Part shown: positions 16,033-27,646 of the stretch, in pieces | Numbering within the stretch: position 1 is the stretch's first letter | How the letters are laid out: each line of letters starts with the position of its first letter | NCBI RefSeq assembly: GCF_002234675.1 | Contig: NC_019875.2 | Location: 30,190,897-30,254,896 of the forward strand | Length of the DNA: 64,000 nt | Direction: 5' to 3' | DNA from: Oryzias latipes | Lineage: Eukaryota; Chordata; Actinopteri; Beloniformes; Adrianichthyidae | Translations under genes and position numbers: made by a program | Notes under the pieces: generated by a model | What the model was told of the DNA's origin: nothing | The model's input: the letters and a program-made list of their open reading frames with translations, nothing else | The model's database searches: none

Positions 16033-16615
16033 GCTGCTGACTTCACTGATGATCGTTACTGCCATGGAAACGGGAGAGTCATGTCAGACACCGACAGACA
16101 GCCAAAGTGTGTCCATCCGCGAAGGAAACTAACACCCTAACGCCGCCGGTCACCTCCGTTTGGGTCTGAACGCCATATTTGGGCATCGTGAGTTTCTAGA
16201 CTTTGGGGCTGGTGTCAGCCCTCCACATACCGGCCCTCCTTACATCATCTCCTCCAGCTGCGAGCGGCTCCGTTAAAGGGACATCCACACACAACCGACG
16301 AGCGGGTTTCCGGTTAAAAAGAAGCGGCAACACCGGGGATCACCGTTTTTCTACCGGTGATCGGTAGAAAGCCCCACCTCTGTTACAATTTAAGTAAATA
16401 TGAACACAATTACATTACTGAACTTTTTCACGAATGATCGCAAACAGATGCTTGAATACTGCTAGCCTCCCAGAGCTAGCATAAAAACCCGGTTTAACGG
16501 TTTAAAAACTACTGTTCAAGCCAACAGAAGCGCGTTATTGATTCCCAGGCATGTGTTTCCGGTGAGAACGCGAGTATTCAGAAGTATTTCTACTGGAATA
16601 TAATAAGATACTCAC

Positions 16616-16700
16616 GGGAATACTGCCGAGGAGCGCTGCTTTCATTAAACTGAATCTTCAGCTCGACGAACAGACGGAAAGCTAACAGGAAGCTTCCGGT
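16616..16700 (-). other. dapk3: Probable noncoding first exon of DAPK3
   Basis: On the minus strand this segment ends in a consensus donor, CCC|GTGAG at 16615-16611. It lies upstream of the first coding exon, where a matching acceptor (GGCAG) precedes base 16058. The 5' limit is not visible and 16700 is approximate. The intervening 16059-16615 would be intron 1; nothing else is recognised there apart from a small inverted repeat near 16338-16362. Confidence 0.45.
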
Positions 16701-18465
16701 CTGGCACTTCAAAATAAAGGTCTGTCAAACGACTGACATAAAACATCAATGTTCATGTTATGCTTTTAAATTTGTTTTATTTCTTAAACAGCTTCAATTA
16801 AAGTCATTTAAAATAAAATTATACCCCATGTATGTTTAAAAAATAAGCATTGCATTACAAATTGTTTTACTCTTATTTTTTGTTCTGTATTTAGAGCCAT
16901 TGGCCCTTATTAAGCTTTTAAGTCATGTTTTTGTCATGTGCTATTGTTCATTAGATAAAGAATAAAACACATTTTAAAAAATTAATAAATGGAATTAAAA
17001 AAAATTCACTTTACAGGTTTGTCTTTTTCCTTTTTTGCTTTTCCCCAGACCCAGTTCTGATGTTTCCAGTCCATTGTGACGGTAAGGGGAAAGACTCATG
17101 CATAGTAAAGGGAAAAGCATTTTCATTACCATACATGGAGGTAATCAGAGCCTCCAGTCAGCAGAAACAACAGAACATATGAATCAATAAAGACATGTAT
17201 AAATATATCCATGTGTGAATGGACAAATGAATGAATACATTAATAAATTCATGAAAAAAATGAATAAACAAACCTAGATCTGCCATCTAACCTTCATGGA
17301 GACAAGCCTCTCTGATTTGGTCACTCATCTGTTTCCAACGACACTATTTTGATTTTTTTTTTTTTTTTTTTTTTTTTCCCGAAGAAAAAAATATTCTCCG
17401 TCCACTTAGTCATTACTTTTCATTTCTTTACTAAATTACTAATTTACTAAAGAGCTTTATTTTGAAGTCCCGCTGGTTTGCTTTCCGGTGCGGGTGATGA
17501 TCTTAACACAGGCAAAAACCTGGCAGAAGGGAGAACATATGGAATGACGTCATCGAGGCTCTGCAGCAGTACGTCAGTACACAAGACTGTACCTGCGGGG
17601 TCTGCAGTATGCGTCTAAACTTCAAGGGAATCCACAAAGGGAGACCAACGGCAGCGCATCCCGTTACTAAACATTAAAAACATAGAAGTACAACATCAGA
17701 AGCGGGATCGCTCTGGTGAGGCTGAAGAAGGCAACTCTCCACCAAACAACACTATTCTCATACTGAGGAAACGTCTCATGACTCACGTTACTGTCTGCGG
17801 ATTTGTGCTGGTGACCTCACCTGAGCCTTGCTGCCGCGGGATAAAAATTTAACAGTATTATGAATGACTCATAAAATATCAAGTATCAGCTTACTTCAAA
17901 TTGTAACCGTTAACCATTTTAACATTGGTTGGTTGCTACACTGTGGAGAGATAAATACTACCGATTATTAATTCGGATTTAAAAAATGTGTTCCACCACA
18001 TATATAGGATACTGTGTTATGAAAGTGCCATTAAGGTCCTGAATAATAATATTTACAAAACGGTAGTTCCCTGACCGGGAATCGAACCCGGGCCGCGGCG
18101 GTGAGAGCGCCGAATCCTAACCACTAGACCACCAGGGAGCACTGCGCGGCGTATAGTAAAGAGAGGTATTATCACATTGTTAGTGGAATCGATAGGGCAC
18201 GAGTATTGACAATGTCAGATTTTTCTCATTTCTTTGATTGTAACTACATAAAATTGAACTGCAGAGTGACGTGTAGAATGATTTTATTATGTACGTGGGT
18301 TTACGGTCACTGGTTTAGACCGACCTCTGTTATAACCAATCAAAATCGGGTTTACTTGCAAAGGCCAGCAACAGCCAATGACAAGTCCTGACTTAATTTA
18401 CAGGCGGGGTTTACGGTGAAGCCGGTAGGTTGGTTGATGGGGAAAACAACAACAAGCTAGACAAC
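16701..18465. promoter_or_regulatory. Divergent spacer between DAPK3 and SPPL2B
   Basis: DAPK3 is read leftward and SPPL2B rightward, so both promoters must lie in this spacer of roughly 1.7 kb. It also holds a tRNA-Glu gene and a long T tract near 17349-17377. No TATA box or strong CpG island could be assigned with confidence. Apart from the tRNA, no coding feature is seen. Confidence 0.4.
18067..18138 (-). tRNA. tRNA-Glu, anticodon CTC
   Basis: The 72 bases on the minus strand fold as a full cloverleaf. The acceptor stem starts TCCCTGG and pairs with TCAGGGA, followed by discriminator A. The D arm contains GGTCTAGTGGTTAGGA (A box). The anticodon loop is CTCTCAC on a CGGCG/CGCCG stem, giving anticodon CTC (glutamate). 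The T arm contains GGGTTCGATTCCC (perfect B box). No intron and no stem mismatches suggest a functional Pol III gene rather than a SINE head. It lies about 330 bases upstream of the SPPL2B start. Confidence 0.97.
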
Positions 18466-21400
18466 ATGAGGCTCCCCGAAACACTGATTTGGGCCGCTTT
18501 CCTCGTCCAGAAGGTGAGATCAATTACAATCACGTGACCAAAAGTTTGTTTATTTATTTCGTCACCAAAAAAAAGACAGGTCGGCAACAACGCAGGTCTC
18601 CTTTTTCTGTGGCGTGTTAGCATGAATGCTATGTCCGTTAGCTTGCGGAGATCCCTGTGGGCCCTGACAACCCACGCAAGGCACGCATCACCTTCTGGTG
18701 TGACATTACGGAGAACCGCGTCTTTAACGGGAAAAATCATAGGACGCGAGCTAAAGATTCCAACTCGGCATGTGTCGTGAGGAGAACAAGCTTGGCGGCT
18801 ACAGTTGGAGAAAACATCTCGACTTTAGCTCGGTGACTCAGCCATCAGGTATTTTTACTCCGAGGTCGTCGTCTCTTCCGCGTGACACCATCCCAACTTC
18901 CGGTTTGATGCTGAAGGAAAAGCTGCGTCCTCCTCATCCTCCTGAGACATTTTAACCACCAAGCAGCAGGGTGATCTGCTTCGAACCCTCTTTATTATTG
19001 TTGTTCATATTTCTTTACTAGAGTAAGAAGAAGACAGGTTAAATATTTAATCATCTAGGTCGCAGGGGAAAAAACTGACATTACTGTTTGACTGAAAATA
19101 CACAAAAACAAAGATGTAAAGAAAATCAGAACAGGAAATCTAAACGACTCACTTAAGACAAAGAAAATATTAAGACGGGAGTAAAAATAAAAATTTGTAT
19201 TAATAGTTAGTATTGCTTTACGCCGCTGCACTTCAGCAAAACAAAACAAAAGCATCACTGCTTATGGATCCTCTGGCTGTGAACTGTTAGTGATTGATCC
19301 ACATGTTGATTCTGGATCTGCTGGTCCTGGATCTCTTCTACCCAAGATGTGGATGGATGGATGGATGGATGGATGGATGGATGGATGGATGGAGACTCAG
19401 AGACAGTTTTCTCCACCAGGCTGTCAGGAAGCTGAACCCCCACCCTCCCCTCTTGTTGCCCCCCGGCTCTGCTGAACTCTGACACGCACGTCATTCTACC
19501 TCATCAGCACTAACTGCACCTTCCACCAGTTCACTGGTGCTGTAAAATATGAAGAACTAAACCTATATTTTTCATTCGTCTTATTGTATTTTATTTAGTA
19601 ATTTGAAGTTAGATTTCCTGTTTAGACTGGAGCTTAGGGGAAATGGAATTTCAATTTCTATGTATGTGAAAACATAATAGATATTGACAATAAAGTTTAC
19701 TTTGACTTTGGATGGATGGATGGAATCTTCTTTATTTTCTTCTTTTATACGTCTTCCAGCATCAGACAAATGCTACAAGAACAAGTTAAGAAGACCAAAA
19801 ACATCCTGTGTCTTTAACAACATTGTGCCTCATTGACTGATTAATACTTTAATGATTCTGAGGGAAACTGCCGTCCATTACTCCGTTAAAAACAAGGAAT
19901 CACACAAAACGGATAAACAGAGTATTGAAAACACATCCTAATAAATGAATAATTAATAAAGCACTAAAAACCAACAAGAATGCTGGGAAACGTGTTTAAA
20001 ACTGAAGGAGAGGCCTCTCCTAAACAGGATAAAGGGATTCTGCTGCTTCTTGACAGGCGATGGGGGAGTACGGCATGGCCCACTTCAGCGACACGGGCAA
20101 GAGCAAAGGGAAGGACTACTGCATATTCTTCAACTCGCAGTGGGCCCGTCTGCCCCAGGACCTCAGCAAAGCAGTAAGTCACGCGTGAACAAAGGAAACG
20201 GGCTTTAATGAAGCTGTGTTTGGATGAGTCACATGCTGAGTCATGTGACATGAACGTCACTTCAAAAGGTCGTCAAATATTTTGTCTTTGGGTCACATGT
20301 AAACATGTCCGTCTTTAATATTTCACTCCATAGGAAAAAGCTTCAGACGTTTTTTCTGTTCTCTCCGAGGCTCTAGATCTGTTTTGAAGAGTTTTTCTCT
20401 TTTTTGGAGTCAGAACCTCCAAATCTTTAGTCCAGAAGATGAGAAAACGTGTTGCTGACGCTCGCTGTCTCAGTCCCGCCTCCAGATTCATGACCTGACC
20501 CCTTCCGTGCTGTGCTCCGCCTCCGACATCCCGGAGGGGGGCTTCCCTAACCGCATCCCCATGGTGATGAGGGGCAACTGCACTTTCTACGAGAAGGTCC
20601 GGCTGGCGCAGCTGAGCGGCGCCAAGGGCCTCCTCATCGTCAGCAAGGACCGACTGGTGAGGCGGCGCTTGCGGCCACGGCGAAGCCCGGTGTTTCTGCA
20701 GCGTCTTCAGGCAGATGTTGGTCATTTCAGACGCCGCCAGCAGGAAACAAGACCCAGTATGAGGAGATCGACATCCCCGTGGCTCTGCTGAGCTACTCTG
20801 ACATGCTGGACATAAGCAGGGTGAGGAACCAGCGTCTGACCGCCGGTTATACCACGCCACCGGGTTTCTGATGACGGCTTGTACCTTTGGCAGACGTTCG
20901 GTAAAGGGAGGCTGGTGGCCATGTATGCTCCCAACGAGCCGGTGCTGGACTACAACATGGTCATCATCTTCCTGATGGCAGTCGGAACCGTGGCCGTTGG
21001 AGGCTACTGGGCCGGCAGCAGAGACAGCAAGAAGTAAGTGATCGACCGGCGGAGGAACCGCGGCTGGATCCAAAGGTCACTTTGAGCTGACCTTCTCCTT
21101 CACCTGTCAAACTCAGGCCCAGGGGTCAAATTTGGCCCGCAGTGTGATTAGAATTAGCCCGCGAGATCATATCAAATGTGCGTTAGAGCAGGCCCGCAGT
21201 ACATACGTTACCGCTAATACTACAAATCCCACAATGCTTTGCTAGTATCAAAACCGGCAAGTGTATTTTCTTTTTGACAGCCATGCTCCAGTCACATTAT
21301 TAACGTCACCCTCCACAAAAATGACCAAAAGAAAGACGGACAACAGGAGCTTTGAAGACGTTCCTGCTAAAATACGAGGTTTTGTTCTCAGACTTTGATG

Positions 21401-24400
21401 AACTAACATCTGAGAAAAGATGCCAGGTATCCGGCTTAGACCAAAGTGCAGAGGAGTGTAGCAGAGGGAGCTGGAATATCTGTGTTAATGGTTGAAATGT
21501 TGGATTTTTATTGAATAACCTTTTTACTTTTGGTTCTTTTGTTGTTGGTTTTGACAGAGATTTACTTTAAAAAGGAACTAAAAGGAATACGGGGAGAGAT
21601 ATACTTAATTTATCTATTTAAATAAGAAAAGAATACCGCTGATGCGTCTTTTATTTCTAATTTCATTTCTCGTGTGTTTAGAATATCAAGCTTTGGTTCC
21701 TCCAGATTCTGTGTTTAAGCAAAACTAAAGTTTGTTTCCATGTGAAAAGGTTAAAGATGACATCAGTAGCAGTTAATTCTTCAGTAACTTTACTTCACTG
21801 CTTCCTTTTGGCCCCCTGTGAGTTTGGCCCCCCCTGTCCTAGTGGACGTAGGACAGGGGGTGTCAGCGTTTTTCCTCCCTGCTGCGCTTCCCGACTCCGT
21901 TCAGTTTGTTTCCGGCGGAGTTCCTGATGGCGCCGTCGGCTCATCTGGACGGTTCCGCGTCTGACGGCGTCTCTGCCGCTTCCTCCCCCAGACGCTACAT
22001 GAAGCACAAGCGCGACGACGGCGTGGAGAAGCAGGACGAGGAGACTGTGGACGTCACCCCCATCATGATCTGCGTGTTTGTGGTCATGTGCTGCAACATG
22101 CTGGTGCTGCTCTACTTCTTCTACGACTATCTGGGTAAAAAGGCAGACACGCCGCAGCGACGCGGCTTCAGGCTTCGTTTTAAGAACCTGGCAGCCCTTT
22201 TAGCGTCTCTGCAGATCCTCGCCGCCCGCCGCTCTGCTTTAACCTTTTGGCTGCTCCTCTGTCTGCAGCTATCTGGGTGATCGGGATCTTCTGCGTCGCC
22301 TCCTCGGTCGGCCTCCACAGCTGCCTGTGGCCCTTCGTGAGGAGACTCCCATTTTGCAAATGCAGGTGAGACTCCGCCCCCTCGACCCGCCTCCATGTAA
22401 ACGAGTTCAAACTTGCGATCCCTTTTGAGAAAAAGGGGATTGAACCCAAAGTGATGACATGAACGTCTGCCTCCAAGGGTCCCGGAAAACAACCTGCCGT
22501 ACTTCCACAAGAGGCCCCAGGTCCGCATGCTGCTGCTGTCGGCGTTCTGCGTCGCCGTCAGCGTCGTCTGGATGGTGTTTCGCAATGAAGACCAGTAAGT
22601 TTGGCGGGAAAACGCGGTGGTTGTTGCTCGGAGGCCCCTGCTGCTGCAGCTTTTCCAGACGGATGCTGCGATTATCCTTTAACGCCGGAGATGCCGCCGG
22701 CAGCACCGACATAACACGCCCTTCTACCGTAAATCTTCAACCGTTTAGCCGATCACCGTCATTCCAAGAAGTTCTGCAGCGGAGAGAGAACGGCTTTTCT
22801 CCGCTACAGAACCTCTGGCTTCACGTTAAAACGGCTGAAGGGCTACGGGAGTCGAATGAAGGCAGACACTGGCGCTTCAAGCTCCAGGTTTGAAAGGGTT
22901 AGTCAGAAGAAGACTGTTCTGGTCAGAAGAACTTTGATGAAGGAGCCATGCGTCGTGGAGAGCGCCGTGGTCTGCAGGCCGTGCTGAAGGCGTGTCGTTC
23001 CTGCAGGTGGGCGTGGGTGCTGCAGGACGCCCTGGGCATCGCCTTCTGCCTCTACATGCTGAAAACGGTGCGACTGCCCACATTTAAGGTCAGCCCTCCG
23101 TCCTGCAGACTCAGACATCCCATAATGTTGTTTTGAAGGGACTCAGTTGTCTGTGTTCTGCAGGCCTGCACTCTGCTCCTGACGGTTCTGTTCGTCTACG
23201 ACGTTTTCTTCGTCTTCATCACTCCCTTCTTCACCAAGGTCCGTGCAGTCTGGTTCTGGGAGACGCTCAGACTCCTGTGAGCTCACGCTGGTTCTCCTCT
23301 GCTCCTCCTTTCAGAGCGGGGAGAGCATCATGGTGGAGGTGGCAGCCGGTCCGTCTGACTCCGCCACACACGAAAAGGTGAGTTCAGGGCCCAGTCCTCC
23401 CGGTCGGAACCTCCCCGGCAGCCCGGCTGAAGTCGGTTCTGTTTCCTCCCAGCTTCCCATGGTGCTCAAGGTGCCGCGGTTAAACTCCTCCCCCCTGGCT
23501 CTCTGCGACCGCCCCTTCTCCCTCCTGGGCTTCGGCGATGTTCTCGTTCCAGGTGCGTCCATCGCCAGCGTGGCCGTTTGGCGGTTGAAGGTTTGGTCTG
23601 ACCGCGGCTCTGCTTCCCTCTCAGGCCTGCTGGTGGTTTACTGCCACAGATTTGACATCTTGACTCAGACCTCCAGGATCTACTTCGTGACCTGTACAGT
23701 CGGTAGGTGGGCCTTCCTCTCCCAGAGCTGCTGTGATGCACAGAATGAAGACGAGGGTTTGTTTGGAGGAGTGGCTGAAGGAAACCGCAGAGCGGGGCTG
23801 TGTCGCTTAAGATTAAAGAACTAAAACACCGACAAAATATTTAGTCGGATAGAGTTCAAAAAGTGGGAACATCTGCAGATGAAGGAAACAGCAGTTTCAT
23901 CCTCAGAAAAGTCACTTCCTGTTTTTCCTTTGAGCTGAAAAACCTGGTTTGGTTTAATCTCTTAGAAAAAGCTTTCTGACAGAAGAAGTTGGGATCATAT
24001 CTCAGCAGGGAAGGAGACATCCATCAAACTCTCACCTTCAGCGACGGACTGCAGCTTTTGTTGCATCTGGGGGGCATTTGGACCGTGGGGTGTGTGTGGG
24101 ATTGTACTGACTGACTTCTGAGGTTCTGACCCGCTTCGTCTCTCTGCTTGCAGCCTACGGCATCGGCCTGCTCGTCACCTTCGTGGCTCTGGCGCTCATG
24201 CAGACGGGTCAGCCGGCTCTGCTCTACCTGGTGCCTTGCACTCTGCTCACCAGCCTCACGGTGGCGCTGTGGCGCAGAGAGTTGTCCCAGTTCTGGACTG
24301 GAAGTGGATTTGTGGTGAATAACAGTTTGATATGACTGCAGAAGAACAAATAAAAAAAACTAAAAAGTAAAGGCAGAAAAAAGTAGAATTTCCAGTTGAG

Positions 24401-24910
24401 TAAATTCTTTCATATAACTGCATTTGTTCCTGCTGCCTCTTCCTGCTTTACTGCCCCCCTCCCCATGTCACTGTGGTGCTGTATTCTGCTGCTGGGGGGT
24501 CAGCTGGGCCAGCGGCTGCAGGTTCTGACCCCCCCTGCGGTGCCGCTCCGTCTCCTGTCCGTCCTCTCTCTTCTCTCATGGATGTTGGGTTCTGTTTGGG
24601 TTCTGCAGTGGCTGCATACAGGAACAGCTGGGTTCTGGAAGGTTCTGGTGTCTCTGGGGTTCTGCTCTGTTGATCATTTCCCGCCTGAACGCCTCCCATC
24701 CGTCTCACCTGCATTGTTCTCTGCTCCCCGCAGCCTCCCATTGCGCTCGCCCCCATCAACTGCACACAAACCGCAGAGCCGCTGACAGACGGGCCCCCGA
24801 CTAAGGCGGAGCCACAGACCGCCGAGTCCTCCAATCAGAGCGGAGACGGGCCTGAGCGGCAGCCTCAGGAGACGTCGCTGCCGGAGCCCACCGAAGACAA
24901 GGACAAGTGA
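18466..24910 (+). CDS. sppl2b: Signal peptide peptidase-like 2B, complete coding sequence
   Basis: GxGD-type intramembrane aspartyl protease. Family members cleave type II membrane protein stubs in endosomal or plasma membranes. Fifteen exons keep one frame of 556 codons plus stop: 18466-18513, 20057-20173, 20474-20656, 20731-20820, 20894-21033, 21992-22134, 22269-22365, 22478-22594, 23007-23088, 23164-23238, 23315-23377, 23453-23552, 23625-23702, 24154-24314, 24734-24910. A short signal peptide precedes a lumenal protease-associated domain (about 20-150, with NCTF and NKT glycosylation sites), then many hydrophobic segments. Catalytic motifs are intact: YD (D352), GFGD (D414) and PAL (465-467). 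The peptide [12 protein letters not shown] after the first membrane span favours SPPL2B over SPPL2A. The C-terminal tail is shorter than the human one I recall and is rich in Pro and Glu. Intron 5 contains a transposon remnant. Confidence 0.95.
19280..19735 (+). mobile_element. Probable LINE 3'-end fragment with GGAT microsatellites (SPPL2B intron 1)
   Basis: The text resembles the 3' end of fish non-LTR retrotransposons: a stretch about a dominant strand of catalogue-like coding remnants, a short 3' UTR, then an AATAAAG-type tail followed by a GGAT repeat. A perfect GGAT tract lies at 19351-19392 and a second short one at about 19712-19724. No intact reverse transcriptase frame is present. 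The family was not identified, so the class call is inference from general appearance. Confidence 0.35.
21105..21865 (+). mobile_element. Degenerate hAT-like DNA transposon remnant in SPPL2B intron 5
   Basis: The left part reads TGTCAAACTC followed by GGCCC- and GCCCGC-rich words. The right part contains GTGAGTTTGGCC, the inverted counterpart. This is the look of vertebrate hAT elements that begin CAGGGGTGTCAAACTC. Inside, at about 21321, a short frame starts MTKRKTDN, resembling the N-terminus of hAT-type transposases, and breaks soon after. It is therefore an internally deleted, inactive copy. The family is assigned from memory of terminal sequences, not from a search. Confidence 0.5.
24349..24354 (+). 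other. Intronic AATAAA just after SPPL2B exon 14
   Basis: If exon 14 is not spliced at 24314, translation continues as VNNSLI and stops at 24333-24335. An AATAAA hexamer follows 13 bases later. This could create a short-tailed isoform by intronic polyadenylation, or be chance in an A-rich stretch. Confidence 0.3.
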
Positions 24911-27646
24911 AACGGAAGCAGCCTCCCCTGCCCGCCCCCTCCTGCTTTACTTTGACCTTTTCTGTGGTGGGGGGGGGGGGGGGGTAGTCAGTGGCGTCTG
25001 TCTGGACATTATTGGTGGTTCAAAGGGAATGGTTTTTTATTGGGGGCGGGGCTTTGTCGGGAAACCCGCACAGGTCCAACCTGCTCAATCACTGGGCCCG
25101 CCCACCACGGCGTTCCGCGGCAGAGGGGCGTGTCCTTGAGAGAAACGATGTACCTCATCTCTGCGTGGACGGAACCGTTAATCCGGCGGAACCAGCTGAC
25201 CCGGTTTGTTCCGATCCGGAGGTTTGAGTCAGTCCGACCTTCTCAACCCTGAGATGAGGTAGATTTTTAACTCTGTTACCATGGTAACCTGCTGATGATG
25301 CTGCCCCCCCTCCCCCTTCTTAGAGCAGAGGGAAGTCTCATAACAGACCATCAGTGTCAAGTTGAGATGCTTTTATTCTGAAGGGTTTCTGTCGTCTCGG
25401 TGATAAACTGGGATTGAGTCCGGTTTGTTAAAGCAGAACAGATTCTGGATCTGAAAACGTGTTTCTTCTTCCCCTTCATGGATCCTGGTGATCAGAGTTT
25501 CTGTAAGTCCACACATCGTCTTCGGGTCCTTCAGGAAATGTGGAGATGATGATCCGACGCGGTTTTGGTCAGATATCAGCGTTCTAGTAAATGTGTTGAA
25601 GTGCAGCTTTGTTTGATGTAAAGCAGGAAGTCTCCTCTGATTGGCTCAAACCTGCAGCAGCAGCAGCTTATTGGATCTCTCATAGATCCAGGTGAGCTGT
25701 ACCTGCTTCAGACCAGACCCCCCCCTCCCCCCACTGGCAGCTAAACTGCGGTCATGGCATCCGTGACCTCGCTGAAGTGACGCCTTTACGTTCAGCTGCT
25801 GGGATTGGCTCCCAAACACAGACTTTGTTCTTTTGAGTAAAACCTGATTGGGTCAGTCTGCGGTTTGGAGGCGTGGCCTATGCGTCGCCTGAGAGGAGAA
25901 CACTACAGTTGGTCTCCAGGACGAGTTGTCTGGAGACGCCACCGTTGTCTGACGAGTTTGTGGTACGCGTTTGCACAGGATGTTTTGATTCTTCTGCCTT
26001 TTATTTTGAAATCTGACCTGAAGGAACAATGATGAAGATGATGAAGAGTCCAGCTGTTACATCATGTCTGTTTACCAGCAAACATGCACGTCTGGATCCA
26101 GACCAGACTTAAGGAGAAGGTTTTCAGTCCTGATAAATAAACATTTCTCTGAACGTGTTCCCCTCTGCAGTTCTTTAAGTCCCTGAATGCTTTGCCGCCT
26201 GCAGCAGAGCGTCTGCGCAGACAGAAGCCCCCTCCCTTCAAGTTTACATATCTGATCTACTTCCATTCAGAAAGATGTTTCAAGTCAAATCCTTGTTTGT
26301 TTTTTTACTGTTCAGCCGCCTAAACTTAGAGATGGAGAACATCAGAGCTTAAAGAACGCTTTTGTTTTGAAAGGGTTTCCTCTCATTTACTTCCTTTTGG
26401 TTCACGGTGAGACAACGGGTCAAAAACATAAAGTGGGCCAAAATCTCTTTTGGGGCCCAAAATATATTTTTCAAAATCCAAAACATGTGGAGGATATTCA
26501 AGAAGATTCAAAATATTATGGGATGGCCACAGGACCTACAGCTTGGTGGCCATTTTGTGACAAAATGTAAAATTTGTCAATTTTTCCACAATATGGGAAA
26601 AGAAAACTTTTGCTCTAGGCATCTTCACAGAATTTCACACGCGCCAGTGGGTCAAGTAAAACCAGAAGCAAGGTTTAGTTGACCTTTGACCTCAGGAAGA
26701 GGCTGCCATCGTCATCTTATCTTGAGTTTTCACTTTCACAAAAACCTCTGTTGCTAGGGAAATCCACAAATTTTTCTCCTCTGATTCTTCTAAAAATGAC
26801 ACAGATCTGTTCGTCACCCCCAGGCGACCAAAAAATAAAATGGTTGCTATGGAGATCAAAGCATCAGAAAAGCTGCCATTTTGGGAAAATAAAGTGTTTT
26901 GTTTTCATAATTTTGTGCAGCTCTGGCCAGGGTGGGAGGGGTGTGTAGCAGGGAGGGCAGGTCAAGGGGGGGAGGGGGGGGGGCTGGGTGGAGGTCAGTG
27001 GCGCCTGGGGGCCAAACGGCACTTGCAGCTTTGGTTTTGATGTTTGTTTCTGGCCAGTATCTCAGAGGATTCCTCTGTCAGTTACCGTGGTTACGCAGCT
27101 GTCCTGATCAGCACAGAAACTACAAGTCCCACATTTCCATTTACTGAATCAGTCCAAAGAAGGTTGGAGCATCTTTTAATGCTGTCTGGTCAATACTTTA
27201 CATGAAATCCTAAGTTTGTAAAAATGTTTCCCTTAAACTGAAACTTCTGCACACATTTTCTGTTCTGCACAAAGAATTTCATTCTGATTCTGAAATAAAC
27301 CTGAGCGTCGATCCTTCGTTCCTCCTCATGACATTAAAACCGAGTCCCAGCCATGAGCGCTTACAAAAACACACTTTCAAAATAAAATTATTTACAAAAA
27401 GTCTCTGGAATAAAAAAGCTCTCGTGTTAAATAGTCGTGTAAAGTACAAAAGCCTCGTTGTGACGGAAACGGCCGTTTCCATGACGTCCTCCAACATAAA
27501 TGTTTGTCTGTCCGTCCCACCTCTCCGTCTCTGAGCTTATTTCAGCTCAAAGAGTTGTTTGCAGCTGAAAGAACAAGAGTCACACGGTCACTGCGCCCCG
27601 TCTGCCGCCGCCATGCTGGACCCCGCCTCCAGCCGGCGGCTCCACG
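24911..27646. other. Shared 3' region between convergent SPPL2B and ARHGEF18
   Basis: No coding sequence is supported here. AATAAA hexamers on the plus strand at 26136-26141, 26888-26893 and 27294-27299 are candidate SPPL2B polyadenylation signals; which is used cannot be told. A run of about 20 G lies near 24967-24984 and other G-rich words lie at 26930-27000. ARHGEF18 ends on the opposite strand at 27647, so the two 3' UTRs may approach or overlap. Confidence 0.4.
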
